Shown here piece by piece: positions 17,016 through 26,905 of a DNA stretch of 64,000 bases (the first letter of the stretch is position 1; each line of letters opens with the position of its first letter). The notes under the pieces were generated by a model that was given only the letters and a program-made list of their open reading frames with translations, ran no database searches and was not told the DNA's origin. Made by a program: the position numbers and the translations under genes. The stretch lies in assembly GCA_014656495.1 (NCBI GenBank), contig BNCN01000010.1, forward strand, positions 297,477 through 361,476. Reading direction: 5' to 3'. The stretch is from Comamonas sp. KCTC 72670 (lineage in GTDB: Bacteria > Myxococcota > Myxococcia > Myxococcales > Myxococcaceae).

Positions 17016-18464
17016 TCAGTCGAAGATGTTGAAGTTCACCTCGGACCGGGCCTGCTTGTAGCGGCTCTTCACGTCCTCGATGATGGTCCGGACCTTGTCG
17101 GAGTCCGGGTTCACGATGCGCGGGGTGACGAAAATCACCAGCTCGCGCTTGGTGGAGTCGAAGCCGCGGCTCTTGAAGAGCTCACCGATGATGGGGATGT
17201 GCCCCAGGCCCGGCAGCTTGGACACCGACTTCTGCTCGTCGTGGCTGAACACGCCGGACAGGACGATGGTCTCACCGTGACGCACGGTGACATTCGTCTT
17301 CACCCGGCGGGTACGGAAGCCCGGGATGGAGGCCGAGCCACCGAAGGACACCGCCACGGACGTGTCGATCTCGGACGCCTCGGCCTCGATCTCCGTCTGG
17401 ATGTTGCCGTTGCGGTCCGCGGTGGGGCGCAGGTTCAGGATGACGCCGTACTTCTTGAACTCGACCGTGAACTGGTTGTTGGTGATGAGCGGGATGGGCA
17501 CCTCGCCGCCGGCGAGGAACTCCGCCTTCTCACCGCTGGCGCACACCAGCTTGGGCTGCGCGAGCAGGCGGCCGTAGCCGTCGTTGCCCTGGAAGCCGAA
17601 GGAGAAGTCCGCGCTGGCGTTGATGCCGATGTTGGCGATGCCCTGGCCGAACGTCCCGGGGAAGAGCTGCTGGGTGATGGTGGAGACGGCCTGCGCGGTG
17701 CCCGTGATGTCCGTGGGGTACCGGATGCCGTAGCGGTCGCGGCTGTTGCGGCGGATCTCCACGAACTGGACCTCGGAGAGGATCATCCGCTTAATGCCGA
17801 CGACGAGGAGGTTCTCCACCTTCTCACCAATGGCCTTGGTGATGAGCTCGGCCTTCTGGAGGTCCTGCTGGCTCTCCACGGAGCCCTCCAGGAAGATGGT
17901 GGCGCCCACCACGTTGGCCTGCACGTTCTTCAGGCCCGCCTTCTGGAAGGCCGCGTTGAGGTTCTGGGCCACCAGCTTCTTGGCGTTGGGGGCGATCTTC
18001 ACGAACGACTTCACGTTCGGGTAGAGGCCCACGACCTGCTCGATGCGGTCGGCGTCCTGGGTGGTGTAGGCCTGACCGTCCAGGTAGATGCGGTCACCCA
18101 CCATCCGGACGGACACACCTTCGATTTCGCCGAGCAGCCGCTTGATCTCGGTGATGACCTCGTTGGGGTCCTGCTTGCGGACCGCGACCAGGTAGCTGAC
18201 GCGCTGACCCGAGGACTTCCAGACGAGCAGCGTCGTCTTGCCTTCGGCCTGGCCGGTGATGAGCAGCTGGCCCGAGCCCAGCGTCTTCACGTCCGCGATG
18301 CTCGGGTCACCGAGCGCGACGCGGCTGAGACCCGGAATGGTGATCACCTTCTGGGAGCCCACGCCGAGGCTGACGGTGGTGCCATCCTGCGCCAGGGCGC
18401 TGCCGCCAGCCACCAGTGCGATGAGGGCGCCAAGCGCCGCGGCATGCGTGATGCGTGTGAACAT
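17016..18464 (-). CDS. kilC: CpaC/RcpA-type secretin (KilC)
   Basis: A 482-residue outer-membrane secretin of the Tad branch. The order is signal peptide (1-25, cleaved after GSALAQ), the pilus-assembly N-terminal domain with GLSRVALGDPSIADV, a BON-like region (about 95-240), and the secretin core (about 260-460) with LAQPKLVCASGEKAEFLAGGE and the C-terminal VLSGVFSHDEQ, GLGHIPIIGELF and LVIFVTPRIV motifs. The start at MFTRITH is chosen by its signal peptide and an upstream GAGGGGA; the frame is open further 5' only by chance. It lies 35 bases after the prepilin peptidase gene. It would form the gated outer-membrane channel of the Tad-like machine. Confidence 0.93.
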   Translation of the reverse strand: MFTRITHAAALGALIALVAGGSALAQDGTTVSLGVGSQKVITIPGLSRVALGDPSIADVKTLGSGQLLITGQAEGKTTLLVWKSSGQRVSYLVAVRKQDPNEVITEIKRLLGEIEGVSVRMVGDRIYLDGQAYTTQDADRIEQVVGLYPNVKSFVKIAPNAKKLVAQNLNAAFQKAGLKNVQANVVGATIFLEGSVESQQDLQKAELITKAIGEKVENLLVVGIKRMILSEVQFVEIRRNSRDRYGIRYPTDITGTAQAVSTITQQLFPGTFGQGIANIGINASADFSFGFQGNDGYGRLLAQPKLVCASGEKAEFLAGGEVPIPLITNNQFTVEFKKYGVILNLRPTADRNGNIQTEIEAEASEIDTSVAVSFGGSASIPGFRTRRVKTNVTVRHGETIVLSGVFSHDEQKSVSKLPGLGHIPIIGELFKSRGFDSTKRELVIFVTPRIVNPDSDKVRTIIEDVKSRYKQARSEVNFNIFD

Positions 18465-18499
18465 CGTCCGTGTCCCCTCTTCTCTTCCAGAAGTCCGAG

Positions 18500-19036
18500 C
18501 TAACTCAACGTTCCGTGCTGCCACCACAGCGCCCAGAAGGTGCCGAGCGCGATGGCCACTCCATAGGGGATGTGGCGCTGGGGGGCTGGCTGCGCGTCCG
18601 CGCTCGCCAACCGGACCCGAACCGCCCACCGGCGGACCACGGCCGCCAGCGTGTCCCAGACAGCGCCCTGCCAGAGCAGGGTCACCACCGCCTGCAGCGC
18701 CCCCACCAGTGAAATGAAGGCCGCCGCCGCGAGCACCGCCGGAAACCCCAGCACGGCGCCCACCCCTCCCATCAACTTCACGTCACCCCACCCCATCCGC
18801 CCGCGCAGCGCCGCTGGCAGCAGCAGCAGCGCGAGCCCCACCCCCGAAACCAGCCCGCTGACGAGGCCCTGCTCCAGGTCCCCCACCCCTTGGGTGGCGA
18901 GACGCACCCCGAGCCCCACCGCCATCAGCGGGTAGGTGACCACGTCGAGGATCTCCCGGCGAAGCACATCCGTCACCACCGAGATCACGAGGGCCACTCC
19001 GAGAACCATCCACAGCGCGATTTGAACAGGCGTCAT
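18500..19036 (-). CDS. kilA: prepilin peptidase, CpaA/A24 family (KilA)
   Basis: A 178-residue integral membrane aspartic protease that would cleave type IVb prepilin leaders. The two catalytic aspartates are in SVVTDVLRREI and in the GxGD-type motif GWGDVKLMGG. It is the short CpaA/TadV form without the N-methylase domain of PilD. Four or more hydrophobic segments are visible. ATG 19036 (MTPVQIAL) is chosen since it begins right at the first membrane segment; 19051 is possible. No prepilin gene is in the window, so its substrates are encoded elsewhere. The symbol rests on the Cpa-based lettering of the Kil system, from memory. Confidence 0.85.
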   Translation of the reverse strand: MTPVQIALWMVLGVALVISVVTDVLRREILDVVTYPLMAVGLGVRLATQGVGDLEQGLVSGLVSGVGLALLLLPAALRGRMGWGDVKLMGGVGAVLGFPAVLAAAAFISLVGALQAVVTLLWQGAVWDTLAAVVRRWAVRVRLASADAQPAPQRHIPYGVAIALGTFWALWWQHGTLS

Positions 19037-19146
19037 CAGCGCCTGTCCCATTCGCGGCAGGCGTCCGGTATCAAACCAGGGACGCCTGGAGCCCGTCAAT
19101 TGGCGAACAACCAGAAGCCCCGCGGGACGGGGCTCGGGTCACGCCA

Positions 19147-20022
19147 TTATCGGAGCAAGAGACGGATTTTCTCGCTGCAGATGAAATACTCGTCCCCGTC
19201 CTCGACCTTGCGGCGCTTGATGCGCTGCTTGTTGAACCAGGTTCCGTTGGACGAGCCGAGGTCCTCGATGGTCCACTCATCTCCCTCGCGGGCGATGACG
19301 GCGTGCTCACGGGAGACCTTGCCGGAGTTGATGACGAAGTCGCAGTGCTTGCCACGGCCGATGACGAAGCGCTCCTTGACGATCTGCTCCTGATCACCCG
19401 ACTCGGTGACGAGGTACAGGGCGACGCCCTCCTCTTCCTCCTCGGCGAGGTCGTCAGCGGGCTCTTCCTCCACCTCGTCCGGGGGCGGCTCCTCGTCCAT
19501 GAGGCCCGGATCCTCGGCGTCGGGCAGCGGCTCCTCGTCCTCGACCATGTCGTCGGCGGGAGGAGGCGGCTCGCTGTTCTTCCCCTTGATGAGGCGCTCG
19601 AGCTCCGCGGCCGTCTCCAGCACGCGCTCGGCGACCTCGCGGCGCACCGGGTCGTTGTCCAGGCCGTTGGCGGAGGCGCGCTCCTCCGGCGTGGACCGCA
19701 CGGGCGGCCGCGCGGGGGCGGGCGTCGCGTCGGCCTTGGGGGCGGGCGCGAGCACGGGCGGCGCGGAGGGACGGGCCGGGCTCGGCGCGGCGGACACGGG
19801 CTTCACCGGCGCGGGCGCGGCGGCAGCGGCCACGGGCGCCACGGCGGCCTCGGAGTGAGACTTCACCTCGAGGAAGCCATTCAGGCGCGCGAACATGAAG
19901 AGCGCCTGGTTGATCAGCGCATCGCGGTCCGAGCCCATCTGCTGGGCCATGTCTTCGAACGTCTCCCACAGGTGGTCGGCGATACCGACCTTGCGGGCGG
20001 GACGGGAGTTCTGATCGATCAT
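19147..20022 (-). CDS. cytoplasmic FHA protein of the Tad-like (Kil) locus
   Basis: A 291-residue soluble protein. The N-terminus (about 8-55) looks like a small helical, perhaps ribbon-helix-helix-like, domain (WETFEDMAQQMGSDRDALINQAL). A Pro/Ala linker and a strongly acidic segment (about 150-200) follow. The C-terminal 85 residues are a complete FHA domain with GRGKHCD, VSREH and SSNGTWFN motifs. There is no membrane segment. It lies 110 bases before the prepilin peptidase gene. I recall a protein called KilD from this cluster that may be this gene, but I am not certain enough to use the symbol. A phosphothreonine-dependent adaptor role is inferred. Confidence 0.78.
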   Translation of the reverse strand: MIDQNSRPARKVGIADHLWETFEDMAQQMGSDRDALINQALFMFARLNGFLEVKSHSEAAVAPVAAAAAPAPVKPVSAAPSPARPSAPPVLAPAPKADATPAPARPPVRSTPEERASANGLDNDPVRREVAERVLETAAELERLIKGKNSEPPPPADDMVEDEEPLPDAEDPGLMDEEPPPDEVEEEPADDLAEEEEEGVALYLVTESGDQEQIVKERFVIGRGKHCDFVINSGKVSREHAVIAREGDEWTIEDLGSSNGTWFNKQRIKRRKVEDGDEYFICSEKIRLLLR

Positions 20023-20085
20023 CGGTCTTGACTCGCGTGAAACTGGAAGCCCCGGACGATAGCAGAGGCCTCCACTCCCGCCCAG

Positions 20086-22155
20086 TTACTCGAAGGGAAC
20101 CAACGCCAGGGACTGCGCCCGGTTGTCGGAGAGGGCCTCCAGGCCGAGCTGGAGGATGCCGTCCGCCGACGGGTAGGCGATGTAGGCCAGGTTCGTGTTC
20201 CGCTTCTGAGACGCCGTCACGGTTGCAGGCAGGGTGTAGAACGACAGGCCCGTGCCCGCGGAGTTGTCCGGCGTGAAGATGTAGCTCCGGATGCCGGAGC
20301 TCACCGTCACCGCGTAGCGATCCCCCCGGCGCACCTCACGGCCCACCGCCGTCACCCGGATCTGCAGCGGCGGCGGCGGCTGGGGGAAGCGGGAGAGGTT
20401 CGGCACCGGCGGCGTCGACGGGTCGCCGTCGTCGTCGAAGTAGAACCCCTCCGGGTGGAAGAAGTACTCGGTGGGGATGCTGTAGCTCGACGCCCCTGTC
20501 ACATCCCGCGACAGGAAGGTCCCGCCCTCGTCGAAGAGGACGAAGGGCTGGTCACCGCTCGCACGCACCGTGAAACGCGTCAGATTGGCGCACTCCGTGG
20601 GGATCTGCTGCGTCTCCGGAACGACGAAGCGCGCGCGCGGGGTCCCCGGCACGGGCTCCACGGACGCGATGGGCAGATCGATGGCGCACAGCGAATCCGA
20701 GCTCTCGAGGACGATGATGTCCCCTGCCCTCGCGTTGGCGGCGAGCGTGGCCTCGGCCTCGAACACGCGGGGCGCCTCGGGGTCCCGGACCAGGCTGTTC
20801 AGTCCCGGAAGGCCACCCTGGTAGATGATCCGGTAGAAGGCGTTGGGCACGGAGCCCTCGTAGAGCACCGTGGACTGGAGCGACGGATCCTGGGTGACCG
20901 TCACCAGGTCCGCGGTCTCGACGGTCAGCGGCACCTCGTTGCCGTCGCGAAGCCCGACAACGGCCCGCGCGCTCGCGGCCGAGAGGTCGAACTGCCGCAG
21001 GTCACCCGCCGAGAACAGCGTGATGTAGCCATTGGACGACGGCATGATGCCGAGCAGCGGCACGGTGATGACTCCGTCCGAGCCATTGTCCAGCACGACG
21101 CGCAGCGACGCGTCCGGAACCAGCGCGAGCCCGGTGGGCAGGCCGCCCGCGGGGAAGATGGGCAGCATGGGGGCGCCGCTGAGGTCCCGGGCCGTCTGCC
21201 CAGGCGGAGACGACTCCAGGTCCACCGCGAGCACGCCCGAGCACTCGCGGGCGGCGGCGCAGGCCGCCTCGTCCCGGATGCCGAAGATGTAGCGCCCCGC
21301 GTTGATGGGGTCTTCATCCGGGATGATCGCGCGAGGGTGGCTGACCAGGAGCCGCACGGGCACGTTGCCGAAACCCGCGGACACGTCCAGCGTCGGCACG
21401 GAAGGCTGGAGACAGTCCGCCAGGGGGCCGGAGTCGGTGATGACCAGCGTGCGGCCCGACCGGCCCGAGGCCTGCCGCGTGGCCACCGCGACCTGCCCCT
21501 GCCCCGCGAGCATCGTCATCGAGAGAATCGACTCGCCCGGCTGGAGGCAGAACACCGTCACCGGGGGCGGCACCGCCGCGGGCTCGGCCGCCAGGAGCGC
21601 GTCGGGGCCGGGAATCTCCTGCCGGATGATCCGGGCGCCGCCGGTGTCGGCGTCGAACAGGCCATCGGGGTCCTGGATGGCGTAGTACAGCGTGCTCGGC
21701 TCGCTCGTCTCGGCGGCCGGGGAGCGCGACGCGAACGCGGTGACGATGCTGGCGGCCTGGAGACGGACGACCTGCCGCAGCAGCTCCCGCGCCGACGCCA
21801 CGACGGAGATCTCCGGCGAGCCCGAGCTGCGCGCGTAGATGTAGGGCCCCGGGACGTCGTTGCCGTCCGCGTCGTAGCCCACGTCGCGCGTGAGCGCGTC
21901 CGGCCGGTCCAACACGGGGATGGAGAGCGCCTGCAGCGGGTTGGGCGCGGACACGTAGGCGCGAGGGTTCGCCGCCACGTCGAGCACGCGCAGCTCGTCC
22001 CGGTCCGAGGACGTGACGAAGACGAGATCATTGCTGGTCATCGTCAGGTCGAAGGCGCCCGACAGACCGGCGAAGCCCGTCGTCAGGTTGGTCGCGGAGC
22101 AGCTGCCGGCCAGGCCAGCACACGCGACGAGGGGGACAAGGTAACGGCGCTTCAC
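20086..22155 (-). CDS. large propeller-like lipoprotein of the Kil locus
   Basis: A 689-residue exported protein. The signal peptide ends in LAGSC, a weak lipobox, so it is probably a lipoprotein with a beta-rich, propeller-like body (repeated strands such as NDLVFVTSSDRDELRVLDV and PSNGYITLFSAGDLRQFDL). There are two Cys pairs that could form disulfides. The start is the GTG at 22155: GGAG lies eight bases upstream and the codon overlaps the previous stop as GTGA. I do not recognise a closer family. Co-translation with the other lipoprotein suggests a joint role at the outer membrane, perhaps around the secretin. Confidence 0.75.
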   Translation of the reverse strand: MKRRYLVPLVACAGLAGSCSATNLTTGFAGLSGAFDLTMTSNDLVFVTSSDRDELRVLDVAANPRAYVSAPNPLQALSIPVLDRPDALTRDVGYDADGNDVPGPYIYARSSGSPEISVVASARELLRQVVRLQAASIVTAFASRSPAAETSEPSTLYYAIQDPDGLFDADTGGARIIRQEIPGPDALLAAEPAAVPPPVTVFCLQPGESILSMTMLAGQGQVAVATRQASGRSGRTLVITDSGPLADCLQPSVPTLDVSAGFGNVPVRLLVSHPRAIIPDEDPINAGRYIFGIRDEAACAAARECSGVLAVDLESSPPGQTARDLSGAPMLPIFPAGGLPTGLALVPDASLRVVLDNGSDGVITVPLLGIMPSSNGYITLFSAGDLRQFDLSAASARAVVGLRDGNEVPLTVETADLVTVTQDPSLQSTVLYEGSVPNAFYRIIYQGGLPGLNSLVRDPEAPRVFEAEATLAANARAGDIIVLESSDSLCAIDLPIASVEPVPGTPRARFVVPETQQIPTECANLTRFTVRASGDQPFVLFDEGGTFLSRDVTGASSYSIPTEYFFHPEGFYFDDDGDPSTPPVPNLSRFPQPPPPLQIRVTAVGREVRRGDRYAVTVSSGIRSYIFTPDNSAGTGLSFYTLPATVTASQKRNTNLAYIAYPSADGILQLGLEALSDNRAQSLALVPFE

Positions 22156-23630
22156 GGGGAGGTCTCCTGGCACAGGCTGGTGCCCTGGCGCGGGTCACGC
22201 CCCTGCCGGGCGCCGAGCCTCGCCACCAGCCGGGCATTCTGCGGCCGGTCGAGGTCGGGGATGTCGATGATGGCCACGCGGCCGTCTCCGAAGGTGCTGG
22301 CGAAGATGCGAGCGGAGTTGCCCCGGACGTCCGACGCCAGACCGAAGGGCTGGCTGGGGTTGTTCGGGTCGTTGTCGCCCACCTGGACCTGCGCGATGAG
22401 CTGCCCCACTTCCTCGTCGAAGATGGCCACGGCCTCGTCGCCGCTGCCCGTCACCGCCACCAGGTTGCCCCGGCCCGCGCCGCGCGGAATCACTTCCAGC
22501 TCGCTGGCGGAGGCGGGCACGGGGAGCGCCGACACGATGCGGACGATGGGGGTGTTCCCCGCCTCCGGCGCCGTCCCCGCCGCGTTCAGCACGTCCAACA
22601 CGAGCAGCGTGTCCGGGCCACGCGCCAGCAGGTACACGCGCTCGTCCACGATGGTGCTCTCGGGCGCGGCCGGGTCCGGCACGCGCACGGCCGACGGAAC
22701 CACCGCGACGCCCCGGGCCTCACGCACCGAGTACGTCAGCTCCAGGTCGGTCTCCAGCACGCGGCCCGGCGTGGTGCGGTCCACCAGGCGCAGGATGAAG
22801 CGCGCGGGCAGCGCGCCCAGCTGCGGTGACGAGGAGTTGCGCCCGGACGCGTACACGTACCGGCTGCCCACGGCGGTGGAGTGCGCGACGCCAGAGAGCC
22901 GGCCGTTGGTGCCCAGCGCCACGAACTCCTCGGGGTTCAGCGCGTCGCGCGTGGGGTTCGCGGCCGGCAGGTTGAGCAGGTAGCCCCGCAGGTCCGCCTC
23001 CGCGATGGTCGTCCGGGGGCCGGCCAGCTCCGTGTGCGTCACCCAGACGCGGGCGTCGTCTCCCGTCCCCGCCACGCTCACGCCCAGGGGGCCTGGCGCT
23101 GCGGGAAGGCTGTTGGAGGCGCCCGGCACGTCCAGCAGCGACAACGCGTTGTTGCGGCAGTCGCGGTCGCCCCCCTGCACGCAGCTCAGCGAGAGGCCAT
23201 CCTCGCCCACGTCGACGGCGTGCAGCACGCTGCCCTCGTCGCGCGAAGGAACGAAGAGCCGAGGCGGCCGCCCCGGCGGGCTCCACATGGCCATCTCACC
23301 GGCGAAGCTCTGGATCTGCACGTAGGACTGAGGGCCAATCCCCAGCGCCGTCACGTCGTTGGGCAGGCTTTCCGACGGGTCGAAGGGCGTTCCGAACGGC
23401 CGCACCCCCACCGCGTCGAGGTCCAGTGCGATGACCGAGCCGGAGTCGTAGCACTTGTCGAAGTTGGCGCTCGCCACGTAGAGGAATCCGTTGGTGGACG
23501 GACTCGCGTCGGGGCGCCAGAAGGCAAGTCCACTGGGATAGACGAGCCGGGTGGCCGGAGGGGGCTTGCTCTCGACGCCGATGTCACACGACACGAGGAG
23601 CAACGCGGAAGCAAGAAGGTAGGCGCGCAT
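22152..23630 (-). CDS. propeller-like lipoprotein, first gene of the Kil locus
   Basis: A 492-residue lipoprotein with a short signal peptide and a good lipobox (LLLVSC). The body has repeats typical of YVTN or NHL-like propellers (RLVYPSGLAFW, GFLYVASANFDKCY, VAIFDEEVGQLIAQVQV, FGLASDVRGN). Cysteines around residues 130-140 may pair. The start at 23630 begins with the signal peptide; the open frame upstream overlaps glyS and is spurious. It overlaps the next gene by four bases. It has a promoter of its own directly upstream. Function is not known from sequence. Confidence 0.75.
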   Translation of the reverse strand: MRAYLLASALLLVSCDIGVESKPPPATRLVYPSGLAFWRPDASPSTNGFLYVASANFDKCYDSGSVIALDLDAVGVRPFGTPFDPSESLPNDVTALGIGPQSYVQIQSFAGEMAMWSPPGRPPRLFVPSRDEGSVLHAVDVGEDGLSLSCVQGGDRDCRNNALSLLDVPGASNSLPAAPGPLGVSVAGTGDDARVWVTHTELAGPRTTIAEADLRGYLLNLPAANPTRDALNPEEFVALGTNGRLSGVAHSTAVGSRYVYASGRNSSSPQLGALPARFILRLVDRTTPGRVLETDLELTYSVREARGVAVVPSAVRVPDPAAPESTIVDERVYLLARGPDTLLVLDVLNAAGTAPEAGNTPIVRIVSALPVPASASELEVIPRGAGRGNLVAVTGSGDEAVAIFDEEVGQLIAQVQVGDNDPNNPSQPFGLASDVRGNSARIFASTFGDGRVAIIDIPDLDRPQNARLVARLGARQGRDPRQGTSLCQETSP

Positions 23631-23643
23631 CAGAGGGGGGCGG

Positions 23644-23672
23644 AGTGTAGGAAGGGGCCTCCCCCCGGGCAA
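23644..23672 (-). promoter_or_regulatory. promoter for the first Kil-locus gene
   Basis: TTGCCC (23667-23672) and TACACT (23644-23649) are 17 bases apart. The -10 ends 13 bases before the ATG at 23630, which leaves a leader of about six bases and no room for a Shine-Dalgarno. This would let the locus be expressed apart from glyQS. Confidence 0.45.
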
Positions 23673-23767
23673 CCGGAAACGCGGTGCGCCATTCCCGTGC
23701 GCCTTGCGCCCGACGTCGGCGTGCCCCCCGGGGTGCTTCTCCCCCCGGAGGGCAGCCAGGCCCAAGC

Positions 23768-25865
23768 TCAGGCCGAGGCCGTCTCGGCCTGGATCTTCGA
23801 GAAGTCGGCGACCTGGTTGAACAGGGCGCCAATCTCCACCAGCAGGCGGATGCGGTTTTCCCTCAGGGCCTTGTCCTCGGCCATCACCATCACCTTGTCG
23901 AAGAAGGTGTCCACGGCGGGCTTGAGACTGGTGATTTCCCGGAGAGCCCCGGCGAAGTCGTCCGAGCGCACCAGCCCCGACACCGTGCCCCGGGCCTGGG
24001 TGAAGGCCGCGTGGAGGTTCCGCTCCGGCTCGTCCACCAGCTTCTGGGGGTTGGTCTCCCCGCCCTGCACGTCGCGGCCCTGCTTCTCCACGATGTTGAC
24101 CACGCGCTTGAAGGCCGCGGCCAGCGGCTGGAAGTCCGCGTGCCCGACGATGAGGCTGAGCGCCTCCACCCGCTTCTGCGCGGCCACCAGGTCGTCGAAG
24201 CCGGCGGCGAGCACCGCCTCCACCACGTCCGTGCGGTGCTGCTCGCCCCACAGCGCCTTGAGGCGGCCGCGGAAGAACTCCAGCACCTGCTCGCGCGGCG
24301 CGGGCTCGCCGGCCTTGCGCTTGGCGTTGGCGATCTTCGGCGCCAGCAGCCGCAGGGACTCGTCCACCGCGGCGGACAGGCTGAAGCGGTAGCCCCGGCC
24401 CAGCACCAGCCGGATGATGGCGATGCACGCGCGGCGCAGCGCGAACGGATCCGCCGCGCCGGTGGGCGCCTTGCCGATGGCGAAGATGCCACACAGCGAG
24501 TCCAGCCGGTCCGCGATGCCGATGAACGCCCCCGGGTCCTGCGAGGGCAGCGCGTCCTCGGCGCCGCGCGGCAGGTAGTGCTCCGCGATGGCCAGGGCCA
24601 CCGCGTCCGTCTCACCGCCCGCGCGGGCATACTCGCGGCCCATGACGCCCTGGAGCTCGGGGAACTCGCCCACCATGCCGGTGACGAGGTCCGCCTTGGC
24701 CAGGGTGGCGGCGCGCTCGATGGTGGCCGCGTCCCCCGCCCGCCCGGAGTGCTCGGACAGCCACAGCGCCAGCGTGCGGAAGCGCTCCACCTTCTCCAGG
24801 TAGCTCCCGAGCTGGCCCTGCCACACCACGCGGCCCAGCTTCTCCACGCGGTCGATGAGCGGCGTCTTCCGGTCCTCGTCGAAGAAGAAGCGGCCGTCCG
24901 CGAGCCGCGCGCGCAGCACGCGCTGGTAGCCGCGCAGGCTGAGCTGCTCGTCGCGCACCGGCGTGTTGGACACGGCGATGAACTTCGGCTGCAGCTTGCC
25001 CGCCCCGTCCACCAACGAGAAGTAGCGCTGGTGGCTCTTCATCTCCTGCACCAGCACCTCGGGGGGCAGGTCCAGGTGGCGCTCCTCGAAGGTGCCCACC
25101 ACCGGGCTCGGCAGCTCGACCAGGTTGGTCACCTGGTCCACCAGGGACTCGTCCTCCAGCACCTGGGCGCCGGCCTTGGCCGCGGCGGCCTTCACCTTCT
25201 CCACCAGCTGCGCGCGGCGCCTGGCGATGTCCGCCACCACGTGCGCCTTCTCCAGCGCCGCCTCGTAGTCCGCCGGCGCCTTCAGCTCGATGGCGTCCGG
25301 GGCGAGGAAGCGGTGGCCGCGCGTGGACCGGCCGCTCGTCACGTCGCCGAACACCACGGGCAGCACGTCACCGCCCAGCAGCGCCACCAGCCACTGCACC
25401 GGGCGCGCGAACGACGTGTCCACGTCGCCCCAGCGCATGGACTTGCGGAAGTTGATGCCGTGCACCGCGGCGTGCAGCGCGTCCTTCAGGATGTCCGCCG
25501 CCGCGCGGCCCTTCTCCTCCACGCGCGCGGACAGGTACTCGCCCTTGGCCGTCGTGGCGCGGCCGAGCTGGTCCACCGAGAGCTTGAGCCCCTCGGCGAA
25601 CTTCTCCGCCGCCTTGGTGGGCTTGCCCTGCGCGTCGAAGGCGGCCTTGGCGCTGGGCCCCAGCACCTCCTTCACGATGTCCTCGCCCGCGTCGGCGATG
25701 TCCTTCACCCACACCGCCAACCTGCGCGGCGTGCCGAAGGTGCGGACCTCGCCGTGCTTGAGACGGGCCTCCGCCATGCGCTCGGTGATGACGCGCTTGA
25801 GGTCCTCCAGCGCGGGGCCGATGAACGACGCCGGAATCTCCTCGGCGCCCACCTCCAGGAGCAGA

Positions 25866-25876
<11 letters not shown>
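23768..25876 (-). CDS. glyS: glycine--tRNA ligase beta subunit
   Basis: A 702-residue beta subunit of the tetrameric (alpha2beta2) glycyl-tRNA synthetase. The N-terminus [18 protein letters not shown] and the following HD-like and anticodon-binding regions match the family and its usual length. The start at 25876 overlaps the end of glyQ by 11 bases, a tight translational coupling. The alpha and beta subunits are separate genes, as in most Proteobacteria. Confidence 0.97.
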
Positions 25877-26858
<982 letters not shown>

Positions 26859-26867
26859 AGCGCGCGG

Positions 26868-26896
26868 ACCCTAGTGACGGGGGTCCGGAGCGTCAA
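26868..26896 (-). promoter_or_regulatory. glyQS promoter, leaderless type
   Basis: TTGACG (26891-26896) and TAGGGT (26868-26873) are exactly 17 bases apart. The -10 ends nine bases before the glyQ ATG, so the transcript would start at or within a base or two of the start codon. Confidence 0.65.
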
Positions 26897-26905
26897 GGAC
26901 GGCGC

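Noticed and set aside
23631..24494. Fusion of the first Kil lipoprotein to upstream sequence
   Set aside because: The upstream frame overlaps glyS in an alternative frame; the signal peptide at 23630 marks the real start.
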